From NCBI GenBank assembly GCA_018673215.1, contig JABHDE010000039.1, positions 1-64,000 on the forward strand: a stretch of 64,000 nt of DNA, written 5' to 3'. Origin of the DNA: Formosa sp. (GTDB taxonomy: Bacteria > Bacteroidota > Bacteroidia > Flavobacteriales > Flavobacteriaceae). A model generated the notes under the pieces. It was given only the letters and a program-made list of their open reading frames with translations. It ran no database searches and was not told where the DNA came from. Positions within the stretch are counted from its first letter, which is position 1. Every line of letters starts with the position of its first letter. Position numbers and translations under genes: made by a program. This document shows, one piece after another, positions 23,758-32,915 of the stretch.

Positions 23758-26563
23758 TGTTTACAATTTTACCGGGTACAACAATCACTTTTTTCGGAAC
23801 GCGTCCGTCTAATTGTGCGAGTGTTTTCTCGTCCTCCATCACAGCCTTTTCTATATCTTCTTTACTTAAGTCTAGAGACAACTCAATCGTGAACCGCATT
23901 TTACCATTAAAAGATATGGGATAAGCTTTCGTACTTTCGACTAAGTGACTGGCATCAAATTCTGGAAAGTCAGCAATTGTTATGGATTCCTCGTGTCCCA
24001 ATTGACTCCATAATTCCTCAGCAATGTGCGGAGCGTAAGGCGAAATCAACACCAGTAAGGGTTCTAAAATATCTTTGGATACACACCCCTGAGCAGTCAG
24101 TTCATTAACCGCAATCATAAAGGTAGAGACCGACGTATTAAATGAGAAATTCTCAATGTCTTCGGTGACTTTTTTAATGGTTTTATGAAGGGTTTTTAAA
24201 TGGTCTTTTGATGGTTCTAACTCTGTAACTTTAAGTCCGTCTTGACCAATATATAGTTTCCATAATTTTTTAAGAAAATTATGGACGCCTGTAATTCCAG
24301 AAGTATTCCAAGGTTTGTATTGCTCCAAAGGCCCTAAAAACATTTCGTATAAACGGAGTGAATCCGCACCATATTGTTCGCAAATCGCATCAGGATTTAC
24401 GACATTATATTTGGATTTAGACATTTTTTCGACCTCTCTTTTTACTTTAAAAAGACCTTCACTGTCCGTGATAAACTCTGCATTTTTAAACTCTTCTCTC
24501 CAAGATTTAAATGCCTCAACATCTAATTCATCTGATGCATTCACAAAAGACACGTCTGCATGAATCCACTGAATCGTTTCGGAAGTGATTTGATCTACAG
24601 ATATGAACGTATTGGTTCCTTCGACTCTTCCTACAAACGCACTTGTTCCCAAAATCATTCCTTGATTGATGAGTTTTTTAGCAAACTCATCCACTGGCAC
24701 CACCCCTAAATCAAATAAGAATTTTTGCCAAAAACGGGCATAGAGTAAGTGTCCTGTAGCATGCTCACTTCCTCCAATATATAAATCTACTTCCTTCCAG
24801 TAATTCAAGGCCTCGGAGCTTGCAAATTCGTTGGGATTTTGCGCGTCCATATACCTATTAAAATACCATGAACTCCCCGCCCATCCCGGCATGGTATTGA
24901 GTTCTAATGGAAAGATGGTTTTGTGGTCTATTTGACTGTTTTCAACCACTGTATTGCGAGTGGTATCCCACGCCCAAACATTGGCACGACCTAATGGTGG
25001 CTCGCCTTCTTCGGTTGGTAAATATTTTTCAACTTCTGGTAAACTGATTGGCAAATGTTCAGTCGCTATCATCTGTGGCAATCCATTCACATAATATACA
25101 GGAAATGGTTCGCCCCAATACCGCTGTCTGGAAAAAACCGCATCACGGAGTCGGTAATTTGTTTTTCCTAAACCATGTCTTTTCGCTTCTAAGGTTTCAA
25201 TGACTTTTTTAGAGGCCTCTTTATAATTAAGTCCATTTAGAAAATCGCTGTTCGCGATAATCGTCTTGGCTTTATCGATATAGGCTTCCTCAGAAATATC
25301 AACCCCTTCAAAAATATTTGGGATTTCTATATTAAAATGTTTCGCAAAATCATAATCGCGCTGGTCTCCACATGGAACTGACATCACAGCGCCTGTTCCG
25401 TAACCTGCCAACACATAATCGCCTACCCAAACAGGAACGGGTTTTTTTGTCAAAGGGTGTTCTGCATAGGCTCCTGTAAACACTCCCGAAATAGTTTTTA
25501 CGTCTGCCATTCGATCGCGTTCGCTGCGTTTGGCAGTTGCCAAGACATAGGCATCCACTGCCGGTTTTTGAGCGGGTGTTGTAATCTGATTCACTAATTC
25601 ATGCTCAGGCGCTAGCGTCATAAACGAGACACCGTAAATTGTATCAGGTCGAGTGGTAAACACTTCAATCGATGAGGTGTGTTCTTTAAGATTAAACACC
25701 ACAGAAGCTCCTACTGATTTTCCAATCCAATTTCGCTGACTTTCTTTAAGGGCATCTGTCCAATCAATGGTGTTTAATCCCTGTAAAAGTCGCTCGGCAT
25801 AGGCAGAAATCCGCATGCTCCATTGAGTCATTTTTTTCCGAATAACAGGATAGCCGCCACGTTCGGATACGCCGTTTATGATTTCATCATTCGCTAAAAC
25901 GGTTCCCAGTTCTGGACACCAATTCACTTCCGTTTCAGCTAAATATGTTAATCTGTATTGCAATAAAATCTGTTGTTGACGTTTGGAAGAATAGCCTTTC
26001 CATTGCTCAGATGTAAACGCTTCTACACCTTCATCACAGACCGCGTCCACTGCTGCATTTCCTTGAGTAGAAAACAACCTTTCTAGGGTCTCAATAGACT
26101 CTGCTTTATTGGATGAATTATTGTACCATGAGTTAAACAATTGAATGAAAATCCATTGAGTCCATTTGTAATAATCGGGTGATGAGGTGCGCACTTCTCT
26201 CGACCAATCAAACGAAAAACCCATTTGATCGAGTTGTCTTCGGTACGTTTTTATATTGGCTTCGGTAGTAACTGCAGGGTGTTGCCCAGTTTGGATGGCA
26301 TATTGTTCTGCAGGCAAGCCAAAGCTATCATATCCTTGGGGGTGCAAGACATTGAATCCTTTGTGACGTTTGTAACGGGCATAAATATCGGCCGCTATAT
26401 AACCCAGAGGATGCCCAACATGCAGTCCTGCTCCGCTAGGATAAGGAAACATGTCTAAAACATAGTATTTAGGTTGGGAAGAATTATTATCAGCCTGAAA
26501 GGTTTTTTTATCAGCCCAATATTTTTGCCATTTGGCTTCAATTTCATTGAAATTGTATATCAT
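23747..26563 (-). CDS. leuS: Leucyl-tRNA synthetase
   Basis: A 938-residue class Ia synthetase. The ATP site motif is GLHVGH (46-51) and the second signature KMSKSKYNVVNPD is in the C-terminal third. The CP1 editing domain contains TTRPDTIYGVSFM and the hydrolytic-site region GTGAVMSVPCGDQRDYDFA. A long insertion after about residue 145 is usual in Bacteroidota enzymes. Charges tRNA-Leu, one of which is encoded at 11524-11605. A TAAATTTG -7 element precedes it at 26584-26591. The SemiSWEET gene overlaps its end. Confidence 0.97.
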   Translation of the reverse strand: MIYNFNEIEAKWQKYWADKKTFQADNNSSQPKYYVLDMFPYPSGAGLHVGHPLGYIAADIYARYKRHKGFNVLHPQGYDSFGLPAEQYAIQTGQHPAVTTEANIKTYRRQLDQMGFSFDWSREVRTSSPDYYKWTQWIFIQLFNSWYNNSSNKAESIETLERLFSTQGNAAVDAVCDEGVEAFTSEQWKGYSSKRQQQILLQYRLTYLAETEVNWCPELGTVLANDEIINGVSERGGYPVIRKKMTQWSMRISAYAERLLQGLNTIDWTDALKESQRNWIGKSVGASVVFNLKEHTSSIEVFTTRPDTIYGVSFMTLAPEHELVNQITTPAQKPAVDAYVLATAKRSERDRMADVKTISGVFTGAYAEHPLTKKPVPVWVGDYVLAGYGTGAVMSVPCGDQRDYDFAKHFNIEIPNIFEGVDISEEAYIDKAKTIIANSDFLNGLNYKEASKKVIETLEAKRHGLGKTNYRLRDAVFSRQRYWGEPFPVYYVNGLPQMIATEHLPISLPEVEKYLPTEEGEPPLGRANVWAWDTTRNTVVENSQIDHKTIFPLELNTMPGWAGSSWYFNRYMDAQNPNEFASSEALNYWKEVDLYIGGSEHATGHLLYARFWQKFLFDLGVVPVDEFAKKLINQGMILGTSAFVGRVEGTNTFISVDQITSETIQWIHADVSFVNASDELDVEAFKSWREEFKNAEFITDSEGLFKVKREVEKMSKSKYNVVNPDAICEQYGADSLRLYEMFLGPLEQYKPWNTSGITGVHNFLKKLWKLYIGQDGLKVTELEPSKDHLKTLHKTIKKVTEDIENFSFNTSVSTFMIAVNELTAQGCVSKDILEPLLVLISPYAPHIAEELWSQLGHEESITIADFPEFDASHLVESTKAYPISFNGKMRFTIELSLDLSKEDIEKAVMEDEKTLAQLDGRVPKKVIVVPGKIVNIVG

Positions 26564-26583
26564 ATTATCGTCATTAATAGAGG

Positions 26584-26591
26584 CAAATTTA
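26584..26591 (-). promoter_or_regulatory. -7 promoter element of leuS
   Basis: Minus strand TAAATTTG matches TAnnTTTG exactly, 20 bases before the leuS ATG. Upstream half-site not clear. Confidence 0.5.
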
Positions 26592-26700
26592 CGGTTTATT
26601 TAGCAAGTAAAAAACTCTCCTTCATGAAACAAGCCTAGAAAGAAATGTTAATTTGTTTTCAGAGAATTACTAGCCATTTAAGTAAGTTTTTTTATACTTT

Positions 26701-26708
26701 TACATTTG
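26701..26708 (+). promoter_or_regulatory. -7 promoter element of ftsX
   Basis: TACATTTG is an exact TAnnTTTG match 13 bases before the ftsX ATG, so the transcript would have a leader of only a few bases. No good -33 match was seen. Confidence 0.5.
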
Positions 26709-26721
26709 TAAGAAATGCACT

Positions 26722-27600
26722 ATGAGTTCATCTTTTGAAAAACATCAGAAACGCCGATTAATTTCGTCCTATTTTTCGGTCGTGTTAAGTATCGCTTTGG
26801 TCCTTTTTTTATTGGGAGTTTTAGGATTGTTGGTCATCAATGCAAAGTCAATTTCTAACAACTTTAAAGAACAAGTTATTTTGACCATCTACTTGGAGGA
26901 CACTTCTAAAGAAGTCGAAATAAAACAACTTGAAAAAAGCTTGGCATTTTCGGATTATGTAAAACAAACAAAATTTATTTCTAAAGAATCGGCTGCGGAT
27001 TTTATGAAACAAGAGTATGGGGAAGATTTTTTAAATGATATTGGTTACAATCCTTTGAAAAACTCTATAGAAGTCAATCTCAAAGCTGATTATGTAACCG
27101 CTACTCGTTTGGATAGTATCGCAGAAAGCACGTTGAAGAAAAATTTTGTGGAGGATATCAAATACGATAAAGACCTAGTATCTCTTATGAATAGCAACGT
27201 AAAACGTCTAAGTTTATGGATTTTGATCATCAGCGGTATTTTTACTGTTATTGCGGTCCTCTTAATAAACAGTTCCATTCGTTTGGCAGTGAATTCTAAA
27301 CGCTTTTCAATCAAGACTATGCAGATGGTAGGAGCTACGAAAAAATTTATTCGCAGACCTTTTATTTGGCGAAGTATTCGACTTGGAGTGATTGGCTCAC
27401 TTTTGGCTTTGGTAGGAATGGCTGTGATTTTATATTATGTTGATCAGTCATTTCCTGAATTTGAACTGATTCAAAATCAATTATCTATTGGCACTTTGTT
27501 TGTCTCCATCTTTTTAGTGGGAGTTTTAATTACATGGTGGAGTACCTTTTTTGCAACTCAGCGTTTTTTAAACCTGAAAACAGATCAACTATATTATTAA
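26722..27600 (+). CDS. ftsX: Cell division protein FtsX
   Basis: A 292-residue FtsX/permease-like protein. The first transmembrane helix (residues 14-35), an extracytoplasmic domain (to about 165) and three C-terminal transmembrane helices are visible; VGATKKFIRRPF is the conserved coupling region that contacts FtsE. FtsEX transmits ATP hydrolysis to peptidoglycan hydrolases at the septum. ftsE is not in this window, as often in Bacteroidota. It heads a likely operon: ftsX, DUF3098, uppP, truB, all concerned with envelope or housekeeping. Confidence 0.9.
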   Translation: MSSSFEKHQKRRLISSYFSVVLSIALVLFLLGVLGLLVINAKSISNNFKEQVILTIYLEDTSKEVEIKQLEKSLAFSDYVKQTKFISKESAADFMKQEYGEDFLNDIGYNPLKNSIEVNLKADYVTATRLDSIAESTLKKNFVEDIKYDKDLVSLMNSNVKRLSLWILIISGIFTVIAVLLINSSIRLAVNSKRFSIKTMQMVGATKKFIRRPFIWRSIRLGVIGSLLALVGMAVILYYVDQSFPEFELIQNQLSIGTLFVSIFLVGVLITWWSTFFATQRFLNLKTDQLYY

Positions 27601-27675
27601 CCCCACTGCCAAAACAATTTAAAATACATTTTTAAATTGAATGAACACCTTAACATTCACAAAATTTAATTAATT

Positions 27676-27927
27676 ATGGGAGAACAAAAGCGAAAAGAAA
27701 ACACAAAGAAGAATTTTATTTTTAAGAAACAAAATTACAAATGGATGTTTATTGGCCTCGGACTTATCGCTTTAGGATTCATTTTGATGGCAGGCGGAGG
27801 ATCCGACGATCCTAATGTTTTTAACCCTGAGATATTTAACACTCGAAGAATTCGGGTGGCACCCACTCTTATTTTATTAGGATTTGGAATTCAGATTTAT
27901 GCCATTCTTAAAAATTTCAAAAAGTAA
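27676..27927 (+). CDS. DUF3098 small membrane protein
   Basis: An 83-residue protein with two transmembrane helices (WMFIGLGLIALGFILMAGG and VAPTLILLGFGIQIYAILK) joined by a short loop SDDPNVFNPEIF. This is the DUF3098 pattern, found in Bacteroidota next to ftsX and uppP as here. The stop codon is directly followed by the uppP ATG. A role in division or undecaprenyl-phosphate recycling is suggested by context only. Confidence 0.85.
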   Translation: MGEQKRKENTKKNFIFKKQNYKWMFIGLGLIALGFILMAGGGSDDPNVFNPEIFNTRRIRVAPTLILLGFGIQIYAILKNFKK

Positions 27928-28716
27928 ATGGATCTTATTGATAGTATTTTACTAGGAATAATTCAAGGTCTAACGGAGTTTCTACCGGTATCCTCTAGTG
28001 GGCATTTAGAAATTGGAAAAGCCCTGCTTGGCGATGATTCCATCCCTGAAGACAGTTTGATTTTTACAGTGGTACTTCACTTTGCAACGGCTTTGAGTAC
28101 CTTAATTATATTTAGAAAAGACATCATCACAATAGGAGCTGCTCTATTTAAGTTTGAATGGAATGAGGACACTCAGTTTATTGTAAAAATAATGATTTCC
28201 ATGTTGCCTGCAGGATGTGTTGGTATTCTGTTTGAGGAGGAGCTGGAAGCGCTATTTGGAAGCAACATTCTATTGGTAGGAGTGATGCTGATCGTTACCG
28301 CTTTGTTATTATTTATGGCAGACCGTGCCAAAACAACGTATAAAAAAGTAGGGTTTTGGGATGCTTTTATTATTGGAATTTCACAAGCTATAGCCATGTT
28401 GCCAGGAATTTCTCGTTCGGGAGCAACCATTTCAACCTCTGTATTGTTAGGAAATGACAAATCAAAAGCAGCTCGCTTTTCGTTTTTAATGGTAATTCCA
28501 CTCATTTTTGGAAAAATTGCAAAAGACTTTATTAGTGGCGATTTGAGTTACAATGCTGAAAATTTCAGCAGCCTGTCCGCAGGGTTTATAGCGGCCTTTG
28601 TTTCTGGACTTTTTGCTTGTACCTTAATGATTCGTTTGGTTAAAAACAGTCAATTAAAATACTTTGCTTACTACTGCTGCATTGTCGGTATTTTAGCCAT
28701 CATCATAACACTTTAA
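27928..28716 (+). CDS. uppP: Undecaprenyl-diphosphatase UppP/BacA
   Basis: A 262-residue, eight-helix membrane phosphatase that recycles undecaprenyl diphosphate to the monophosphate carrier for peptidoglycan and other surface glycans. Both signatures are intact: GLTEFLPVSSSGHL (14-27) and PGISRSGATIS in the second half (catalytic Glu/Ser/Arg region). It is directly joined to DUF3098 and is 6 bases from truB. Confidence 0.95.
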   Translation: MDLIDSILLGIIQGLTEFLPVSSSGHLEIGKALLGDDSIPEDSLIFTVVLHFATALSTLIIFRKDIITIGAALFKFEWNEDTQFIVKIMISMLPAGCVGILFEEELEALFGSNILLVGVMLIVTALLLFMADRAKTTYKKVGFWDAFIIGISQAIAMLPGISRSGATISTSVLLGNDKSKAARFSFLMVIPLIFGKIAKDFISGDLSYNAENFSSLSAGFIAAFVSGLFACTLMIRLVKNSQLKYFAYYCCIVGILAIIITL

Positions 28717-28722
28717 TCAAAA

Positions 28723-29412
28723 ATGAAAACGGCTCAAGATTATCTAAACGGACAGCTTTTATTGATCGATAAACCCTTAGAATGGACGTCCTTTCAGGTG
28801 GTTAATAAATTACGGTGGCATATACGTCAAGCCTTTAATCTAAAAAAAATCAAGGTGGGGCATGCTGGGACTTTAGATCCTTTAGCTACGGGACTTTTAA
28901 TTATTTGTACCGGTAAGATGACGAAACAAATTGACACTTTTCAGGGGCAGATAAAAACCTATACGGGTACATTTGTTTTAGGCAGCACCACCCCCTCATA
29001 TGACCTTGAAACTGAAATCGATCAGGAGTTTCCAACAGCACATATTGCCCCCGAATTGATTCACAAAACTACGCAACAGTTTGTTGGTGAGATTGATCAA
29101 TTTCCACCCGTTTTTTCAGCCTTAAAAAAAGAAGGGAAACGGCTGTACGAATTTGCACGTGCTGGGGAGACCGTTAAAATTGATTCGAGAAAAATTACAA
29201 TTGAGGAATTTCAGATCACCAATATAGAAGGTTTAAAAATAGACTTTAGTGTGAGGTGTAGTAAGGGAACATATATAAGGTCTTTGGCTTTTGACTTTGG
29301 AAAAGCACTAAACTCTGGTGCCCATTTATCAGCACTTAGGCGAACGCAAATTGGAAATTTTTCTGTAGAAAAAGCCATTTCAATTGATCAGTTTATTTCT
29401 CAACTGGTTTAA
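28723..29412 (+). CDS. truB: tRNA pseudouridine-55 synthase TruB
   Basis: A 229-residue synthase making pseudouridine 55 in the T loop of tRNAs. The catalytic motif GHAGTLDPLATG (46-57) retains Asp52. PPVFSALKKEGKRLYEFARAG and CSKGTYIRSLAFDFG are the other family motifs. The C-terminal PUA extension of the E. coli enzyme is lacking, common in this phylum. Last gene of the ftsX run. Confidence 0.94.
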   Translation: MKTAQDYLNGQLLLIDKPLEWTSFQVVNKLRWHIRQAFNLKKIKVGHAGTLDPLATGLLIICTGKMTKQIDTFQGQIKTYTGTFVLGSTTPSYDLETEIDQEFPTAHIAPELIHKTTQQFVGEIDQFPPVFSALKKEGKRLYEFARAGETVKIDSRKITIEEFQITNIEGLKIDFSVRCSKGTYIRSLAFDFGKALNSGAHLSALRRTQIGNFSVEKAISIDQFISQLV

Positions 29413-29496
29413 GAATTTCTTTTTTAGATTTCACGGAAAAAGGTGTTTAGTCTTTACTTCATTTTTTTATTGATCGGTTTTTTATAACTTTATAAT

Positions 29497-30066
29497 ATGC
29501 TAAAGCAAAAACAACGTTGTGGATGGTGCATAGGTGACCCGCTCTATGAGGCTTATCACGATCAGGAATGGGGCGTTCCTGTATATGATGATTTAAAGTT
29601 GTTTGAATTTTTGATTTTAGAGACTTTTCAGGCAGGTTTAAGTTGGATCACCATCCTACGAAAACGCGAAAATTTTAGAGCTGCTTTTGATGCGTTTGAC
29701 TACAAAAAAATAGCACAATACGATGCTTCTAAATTCAATTCATTAATCATTGATAAAGGCATCATTCGAAATAAATTAAAAATCAAAGCGGCGATTTCAA
29801 ATGCCAAAACTTTTATTGAAATCCAAAAAGAGTTTGGGAGTTTTAGCAACTATATCTGGGCGTTTGTAGAAGGAAACCCTATAAAAAACAAAGTTAAAGA
29901 TTATAAAAAAGCGCCTCAAAACACGCTTTTAAGTGACCAAATAAGCAAAGACCTTAAAAGTCGTGGGTTTAAGTTTGTTGGGAGTACTGTTGTGTATGCA
30001 CACATGCAAGCTACAGGCATGGTTAACGATCATGAAATGAGCTGCTTCCGATACAATGAGGTTTAA
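29497..30066 (+). CDS. tag: DNA-3-methyladenine glycosylase I
   Basis: A 189-residue base-excision repair enzyme. RCGWC at the N-terminus, H21 and the C-terminal HEMSC provide the zinc snap (Cys-His-His-Cys) of Tag. E42 in LILETFQAGLSW is the catalytic-pocket Glu, and GLSWITILRKRENFRAAF is the most conserved stretch. Removes 3-methyladenine from DNA. It converges with the polyphosphate kinase gene, with the two stop codons overlapping by 4 bases. Confidence 0.93.
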   Translation: MLKQKQRCGWCIGDPLYEAYHDQEWGVPVYDDLKLFEFLILETFQAGLSWITILRKRENFRAAFDAFDYKKIAQYDASKFNSLIIDKGIIRNKLKIKAAISNAKTFIEIQKEFGSFSNYIWAFVEGNPIKNKVKDYKKAPQNTLLSDQISKDLKSRGFKFVGSTVVYAHMQATGMVNDHEMSCFRYNEV

Positions 30067-30833
30067 TCGTCATAAGGAATAAGTTCCAATAGCTTTTCTA
30101 TAGACTCAACCCTCGCTTTGCTTTTTTTATTTGCACCTATAATATACCAAGGAGCTATTTCAGTATTTGTATGCTCAAACATTTTGGCTTTGTACGAAGT
30201 ATAATCGTCCCAAAGTCTAAGAGCAGATTCATCTACTTTGCTAAATTTCCATTTTTTAACAGGGCTTGTTTTGATTTCTTCAAAACGTCTTGATTGTTCA
30301 TCTTTAGTAATTGAGAAATAAAATTTTACAACCCGAATTCCTGAATCAATAATCATTTTCTCAAATTGATTCACTTGATTCATAAAAACCTCGTATTCTT
30401 TTTGTGTACAAAATCCATTGACGGGTTCCACCACAGCACGGTTGTACCAACTTCGGTCAAAGAAAGTAATTTGACCATTTCGAGGTAAGTTTTTGATATA
30501 ACGTTGAAAATACCATTGACTTTTTTCTTCATCGGTTGGTTTTGAAAGGGCGACAACATTTAATTCTCTTGGATTTAAATGCTGGGTCATTCGCCGAATT
30601 GCTCCGCCTTTACCAGCCGCATCCCGACCTTCAAATATAACAACTAATTTTTCTTGCTTAGCCTCTACCCATTGCTGGAGTTTGATCAACTCTTCTTGAA
30701 GTCGCTCTAGTTTTGTTTCATGATTCAAAATTCGGAGTGCTTTAGAAACCGTCATATCATCTTGAGTTAAAAACAACAGTAGGCCTCGCTTGCTATTGAG
30801 TTTTTTTAAATTTTTTGTTGATAATTTTTCCAT
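30063..30833 (-). CDS. Polyphosphate kinase 2 family protein, second copy
   Basis: A 256-residue PPK2 kinase. Walker A GRDAAGKGG (69-77) and Walker B DRSWYNRAVVEPV (126-138) are intact, with the lid region SKVDESALRLWDDYTSYK. PPK2 enzymes move phosphate between polyphosphate and nucleotides; single-domain forms often make NDP or NTP from NMP or NDP. It lies 2 bases after a paralogue of similar length, so the pair is one transcript. Substrate preference cannot be predicted safely. Confidence 0.9.
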   Translation of the reverse strand: MEKLSTKNLKKLNSKRGLLLFLTQDDMTVSKALRILNHETKLERLQEELIKLQQWVEAKQEKLVVIFEGRDAAGKGGAIRRMTQHLNPRELNVVALSKPTDEEKSQWYFQRYIKNLPRNGQITFFDRSWYNRAVVEPVNGFCTQKEYEVFMNQVNQFEKMIIDSGIRVVKFYFSITKDEQSRRFEEIKTSPVKKWKFSKVDESALRLWDDYTSYKAKMFEHTNTEIAPWYIIGANKKSKARVESIEKLLELIPYDD

Positions 30834-30835
30834 AA

Positions 30836-31684
30836 CTAGTCGATTTGGGTAATCATTCTGTGATAGCGCTGAACCACATTAGGGTCAGGAAGTACGGTTG
30901 TATGAGAACTTCCTTTTCGATCGTATTCAAATTGCGATAACACATGTCGAATGCTTTCCAAACGCGCTTGTTTTTTATTATTTGTTTTGATAATAATCCA
31001 AGGGCTAATAGAAGTATGTGTTTTACTGAACATTTGTTCTTTATAAAATGTGTATTTGTCCCATCTATTTTGACCCTCTTTGTCCACCGGACTGAATTTC
31101 CATTGCTTTAAAGGGTTTTTTAATCTTGAGTTAAAGCGTCTTTTTTGTTCTTCTTTCGAAATCGAAAACCAAAATTTGATGATAATCACCCCATCTTCAT
31201 AAAGCATGTGCTCGAATTCTGGTACTTGCAACATAAACTTTTTGTACTGTTCTTCACTGCAAAAGTCCATTACGGGCTCTACTACGGCTCGGTTATACCA
31301 ACTACGGTCAAAAAACACTAGTTCTCCAGGTTCTGGCAGTTCTTTAATATAGCGTCGAAAGTACCATTGTCCTTTATCAATTTCTGTAGGCTTAGTAAGA
31401 GCAACAACACGCATAGAGCGTGGGTTTAGATGCTCCGTAAAACGACGTATAGCACCTCCTTTTCCAGCAGCATCTCTGCCTTCAAAGAGAACACAAACAC
31501 GTTTTTTGTGTTTTGCTGTCCATTGCTGAAGATCTACTAATTCTGCCTGAAGCTTTACCAACTCTGACTCATAGTTGATAGTTTCTATAAGCGACTCATA
31601 GTTTTTATTGGTCAGTTTAGATTGTAGTTTCTTCTTAAACGATTCTGTTCCAGAACACGATTCAAAATCTTCTTGTGTGAGCAT
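30836..31684 (-). CDS. Polyphosphate kinase 2 family protein, first copy
   Basis: A 282-residue PPK2 kinase from the ATG at 31684 (MLTQEDFE); the frame opens two codons earlier at a TTG. GRDAAGKGGAIRRFTEHLNP holds Walker A (69-77), FFDRSWYNRAVVEPVMDFC Walker B, and SPVDKEGQNRWDKYTFYK the lid. Compared with the downstream copy, it has a longer C-terminal tail (about 25 residues after the shared helix). It follows aat by 21 bases. Two adjacent paralogues suggest different nucleotide substrates or a hetero-oligomer; this is inference. Confidence 0.9.
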   Translation of the reverse strand: MLTQEDFESCSGTESFKKKLQSKLTNKNYESLIETINYESELVKLQAELVDLQQWTAKHKKRVCVLFEGRDAAGKGGAIRRFTEHLNPRSMRVVALTKPTEIDKGQWYFRRYIKELPEPGELVFFDRSWYNRAVVEPVMDFCSEEQYKKFMLQVPEFEHMLYEDGVIIIKFWFSISKEEQKRRFNSRLKNPLKQWKFSPVDKEGQNRWDKYTFYKEQMFSKTHTSISPWIIIKTNNKKQARLESIRHVLSQFEYDRKGSSHTTVLPDPNVVQRYHRMITQID

Positions 31685-31705
31685 AGACAAATTAATCTTA
31701 ATTAA

Positions 31706-32347
31706 TTATATAGTAATTTGAGGTTTTAAATATTCCATAAATTTTGATCTTGATAGCGCTTCTGCACCAAAGCTTTCAAGGTAATTTGTATGTAATTGAC
31801 AATCAATTAGTTTATATTTTGAGTTTTGAACTAAACTTATAAATCCAATTTTACTAGCGTTACTTACATAACTAAACATGCTTTCTCCACAAAAAATTGT
31901 GTTATTCAATTCAACTCCATACAATCCTCCTACCAGTTTATTATTTTGCCATAGTTCAACAGATTTTGCAATCCCTTTTTGATGAAGATTGCAATAGGTC
32001 TCAATCATTTCATTTGTGATCCAAGTACCAGATTGTGATGCCCGCTTTACGTTAGCACAGGCTTTAATAACATCTTCAAAATTACGATTCATAGTAATTT
32101 TAAAAGGTTGATTTTTTAAAATTCGTTTTGTACTTTTTGAAACCTTCAATTTATGAGGGTATAACACAAAACGAGGGTCTGGGGCCCACCACAAGATGGG
32201 TTGATCCAATTCATACCAAGGAAAAATTCCATTTTGGTAGGCGTACAAGACGCGCTCAGGAGATAAATCTCCACCAACTGCCAAAAGCCCGTCTGAGTTC
32301 GCTTCTGTCAATGGTGGAAATTCTATGGTTTCATTTAGCCACTTCAT
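31706..32347 (-). CDS. aat: Leucyl/phenylalanyl-tRNA-protein transferase
   Basis: A 213-residue Aat. The N-terminal FPPLTEANSDGLLAVGGDLS, YQNGIFPWYELDQPILWWAPDPRFVL and SVELWQNNKLVGGLYGVELN, then FCGESMFS, are full family signatures. It adds Leu or Phe to proteins with N-terminal Lys or Arg, marking them for ClpS-ClpAP degradation. Likely cotranscribed with the two PPK2 genes downstream. Confidence 0.94.
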   Translation of the reverse strand: MKWLNETIEFPPLTEANSDGLLAVGGDLSPERVLYAYQNGIFPWYELDQPILWWAPDPRFVLYPHKLKVSKSTKRILKNQPFKITMNRNFEDVIKACANVKRASQSGTWITNEMIETYCNLHQKGIAKSVELWQNNKLVGGLYGVELNNTIFCGESMFSYVSNASKIGFISLVQNSKYKLIDCQLHTNYLESFGAEALSRSKFMEYLKPQITI

Positions 32348-32388
32348 ATGTTTTTTATATTTGAAGTGTTCCTTGTGTTTAACGTTCG

Positions 32389-32763
32389 TTAAAACGGTAA
32401 ATCGTTAGGCTCGTCTTCTGACAAATCAGTAGCAGGTTCAAAAGCTTGTGCAGGGGCTACAGGAGCGGCATTGGCAGGTGCAGCTTGCTGTAAGTTTTCA
32501 ATACGCCATCCTTGAATGGCATTGAAATACTTAGCTTCTCCTTGTGGGTTGATCCACTCTCTTCCTCTTAAATTAATACCTACTTTGATCTGTTGCCCAA
32601 CCTGGTAGTTATTCAAAAGATCTGTTTTGTCTTGAATAAATTCCACCATGATGTGTTGTGGATATTGTTCTTCAGTAGTCACAACCAGTTCACGTTTTCT
32701 AAACCCATTAGAACCAATAGATTGTGTTTCACCGATAAGTTTGATTTTTCCTTGTATTTCCAT
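32389..32763 (-). CDS. DUF3127 OB-fold-like protein with SSB-like acidic tail
   Basis: A 124-residue protein. Residues 1-90 form a beta-rich domain (MEIQGKIKLIGETQSI, FRKRELVVTTEEQYPQHIMVEF, QIKVGINLRGREW, KYFNAIQGWRIE) that fits the OB fold of DUF3127. A Pro/Ala-rich linker follows, and the C-terminus is DLSEDEPNDLPF, closely resembling the acidic DDDIPF tip by which single-stranded-DNA-binding proteins recruit partners. This suggests a single-strand nucleic-acid-binding protein that docks repair or replication enzymes; the function is not established. Upstream, TTTG and TACTTTAA spaced by about 20 bases may be its promoter. Confidence 0.8.
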   Translation of the reverse strand: MEIQGKIKLIGETQSIGSNGFRKRELVVTTEEQYPQHIMVEFIQDKTDLLNNYQVGQQIKVGINLRGREWINPQGEAKYFNAIQGWRIENLQQAAPANAAPVAPAQAFEPATDLSEDEPNDLPF

Positions 32764-32915
32764 TTTTAATTTTAAAATTGACTATTAAAGTAAAGAATTT
32801 TCTAAATATATACAAACTTAACAAATTATGAGTCCAACTAAAAGAAGAAAGCGATAATATAAAACAATAAATTCACGATAAATACATTATATTTAGAATT
32901 GAAAAATAGATATCA

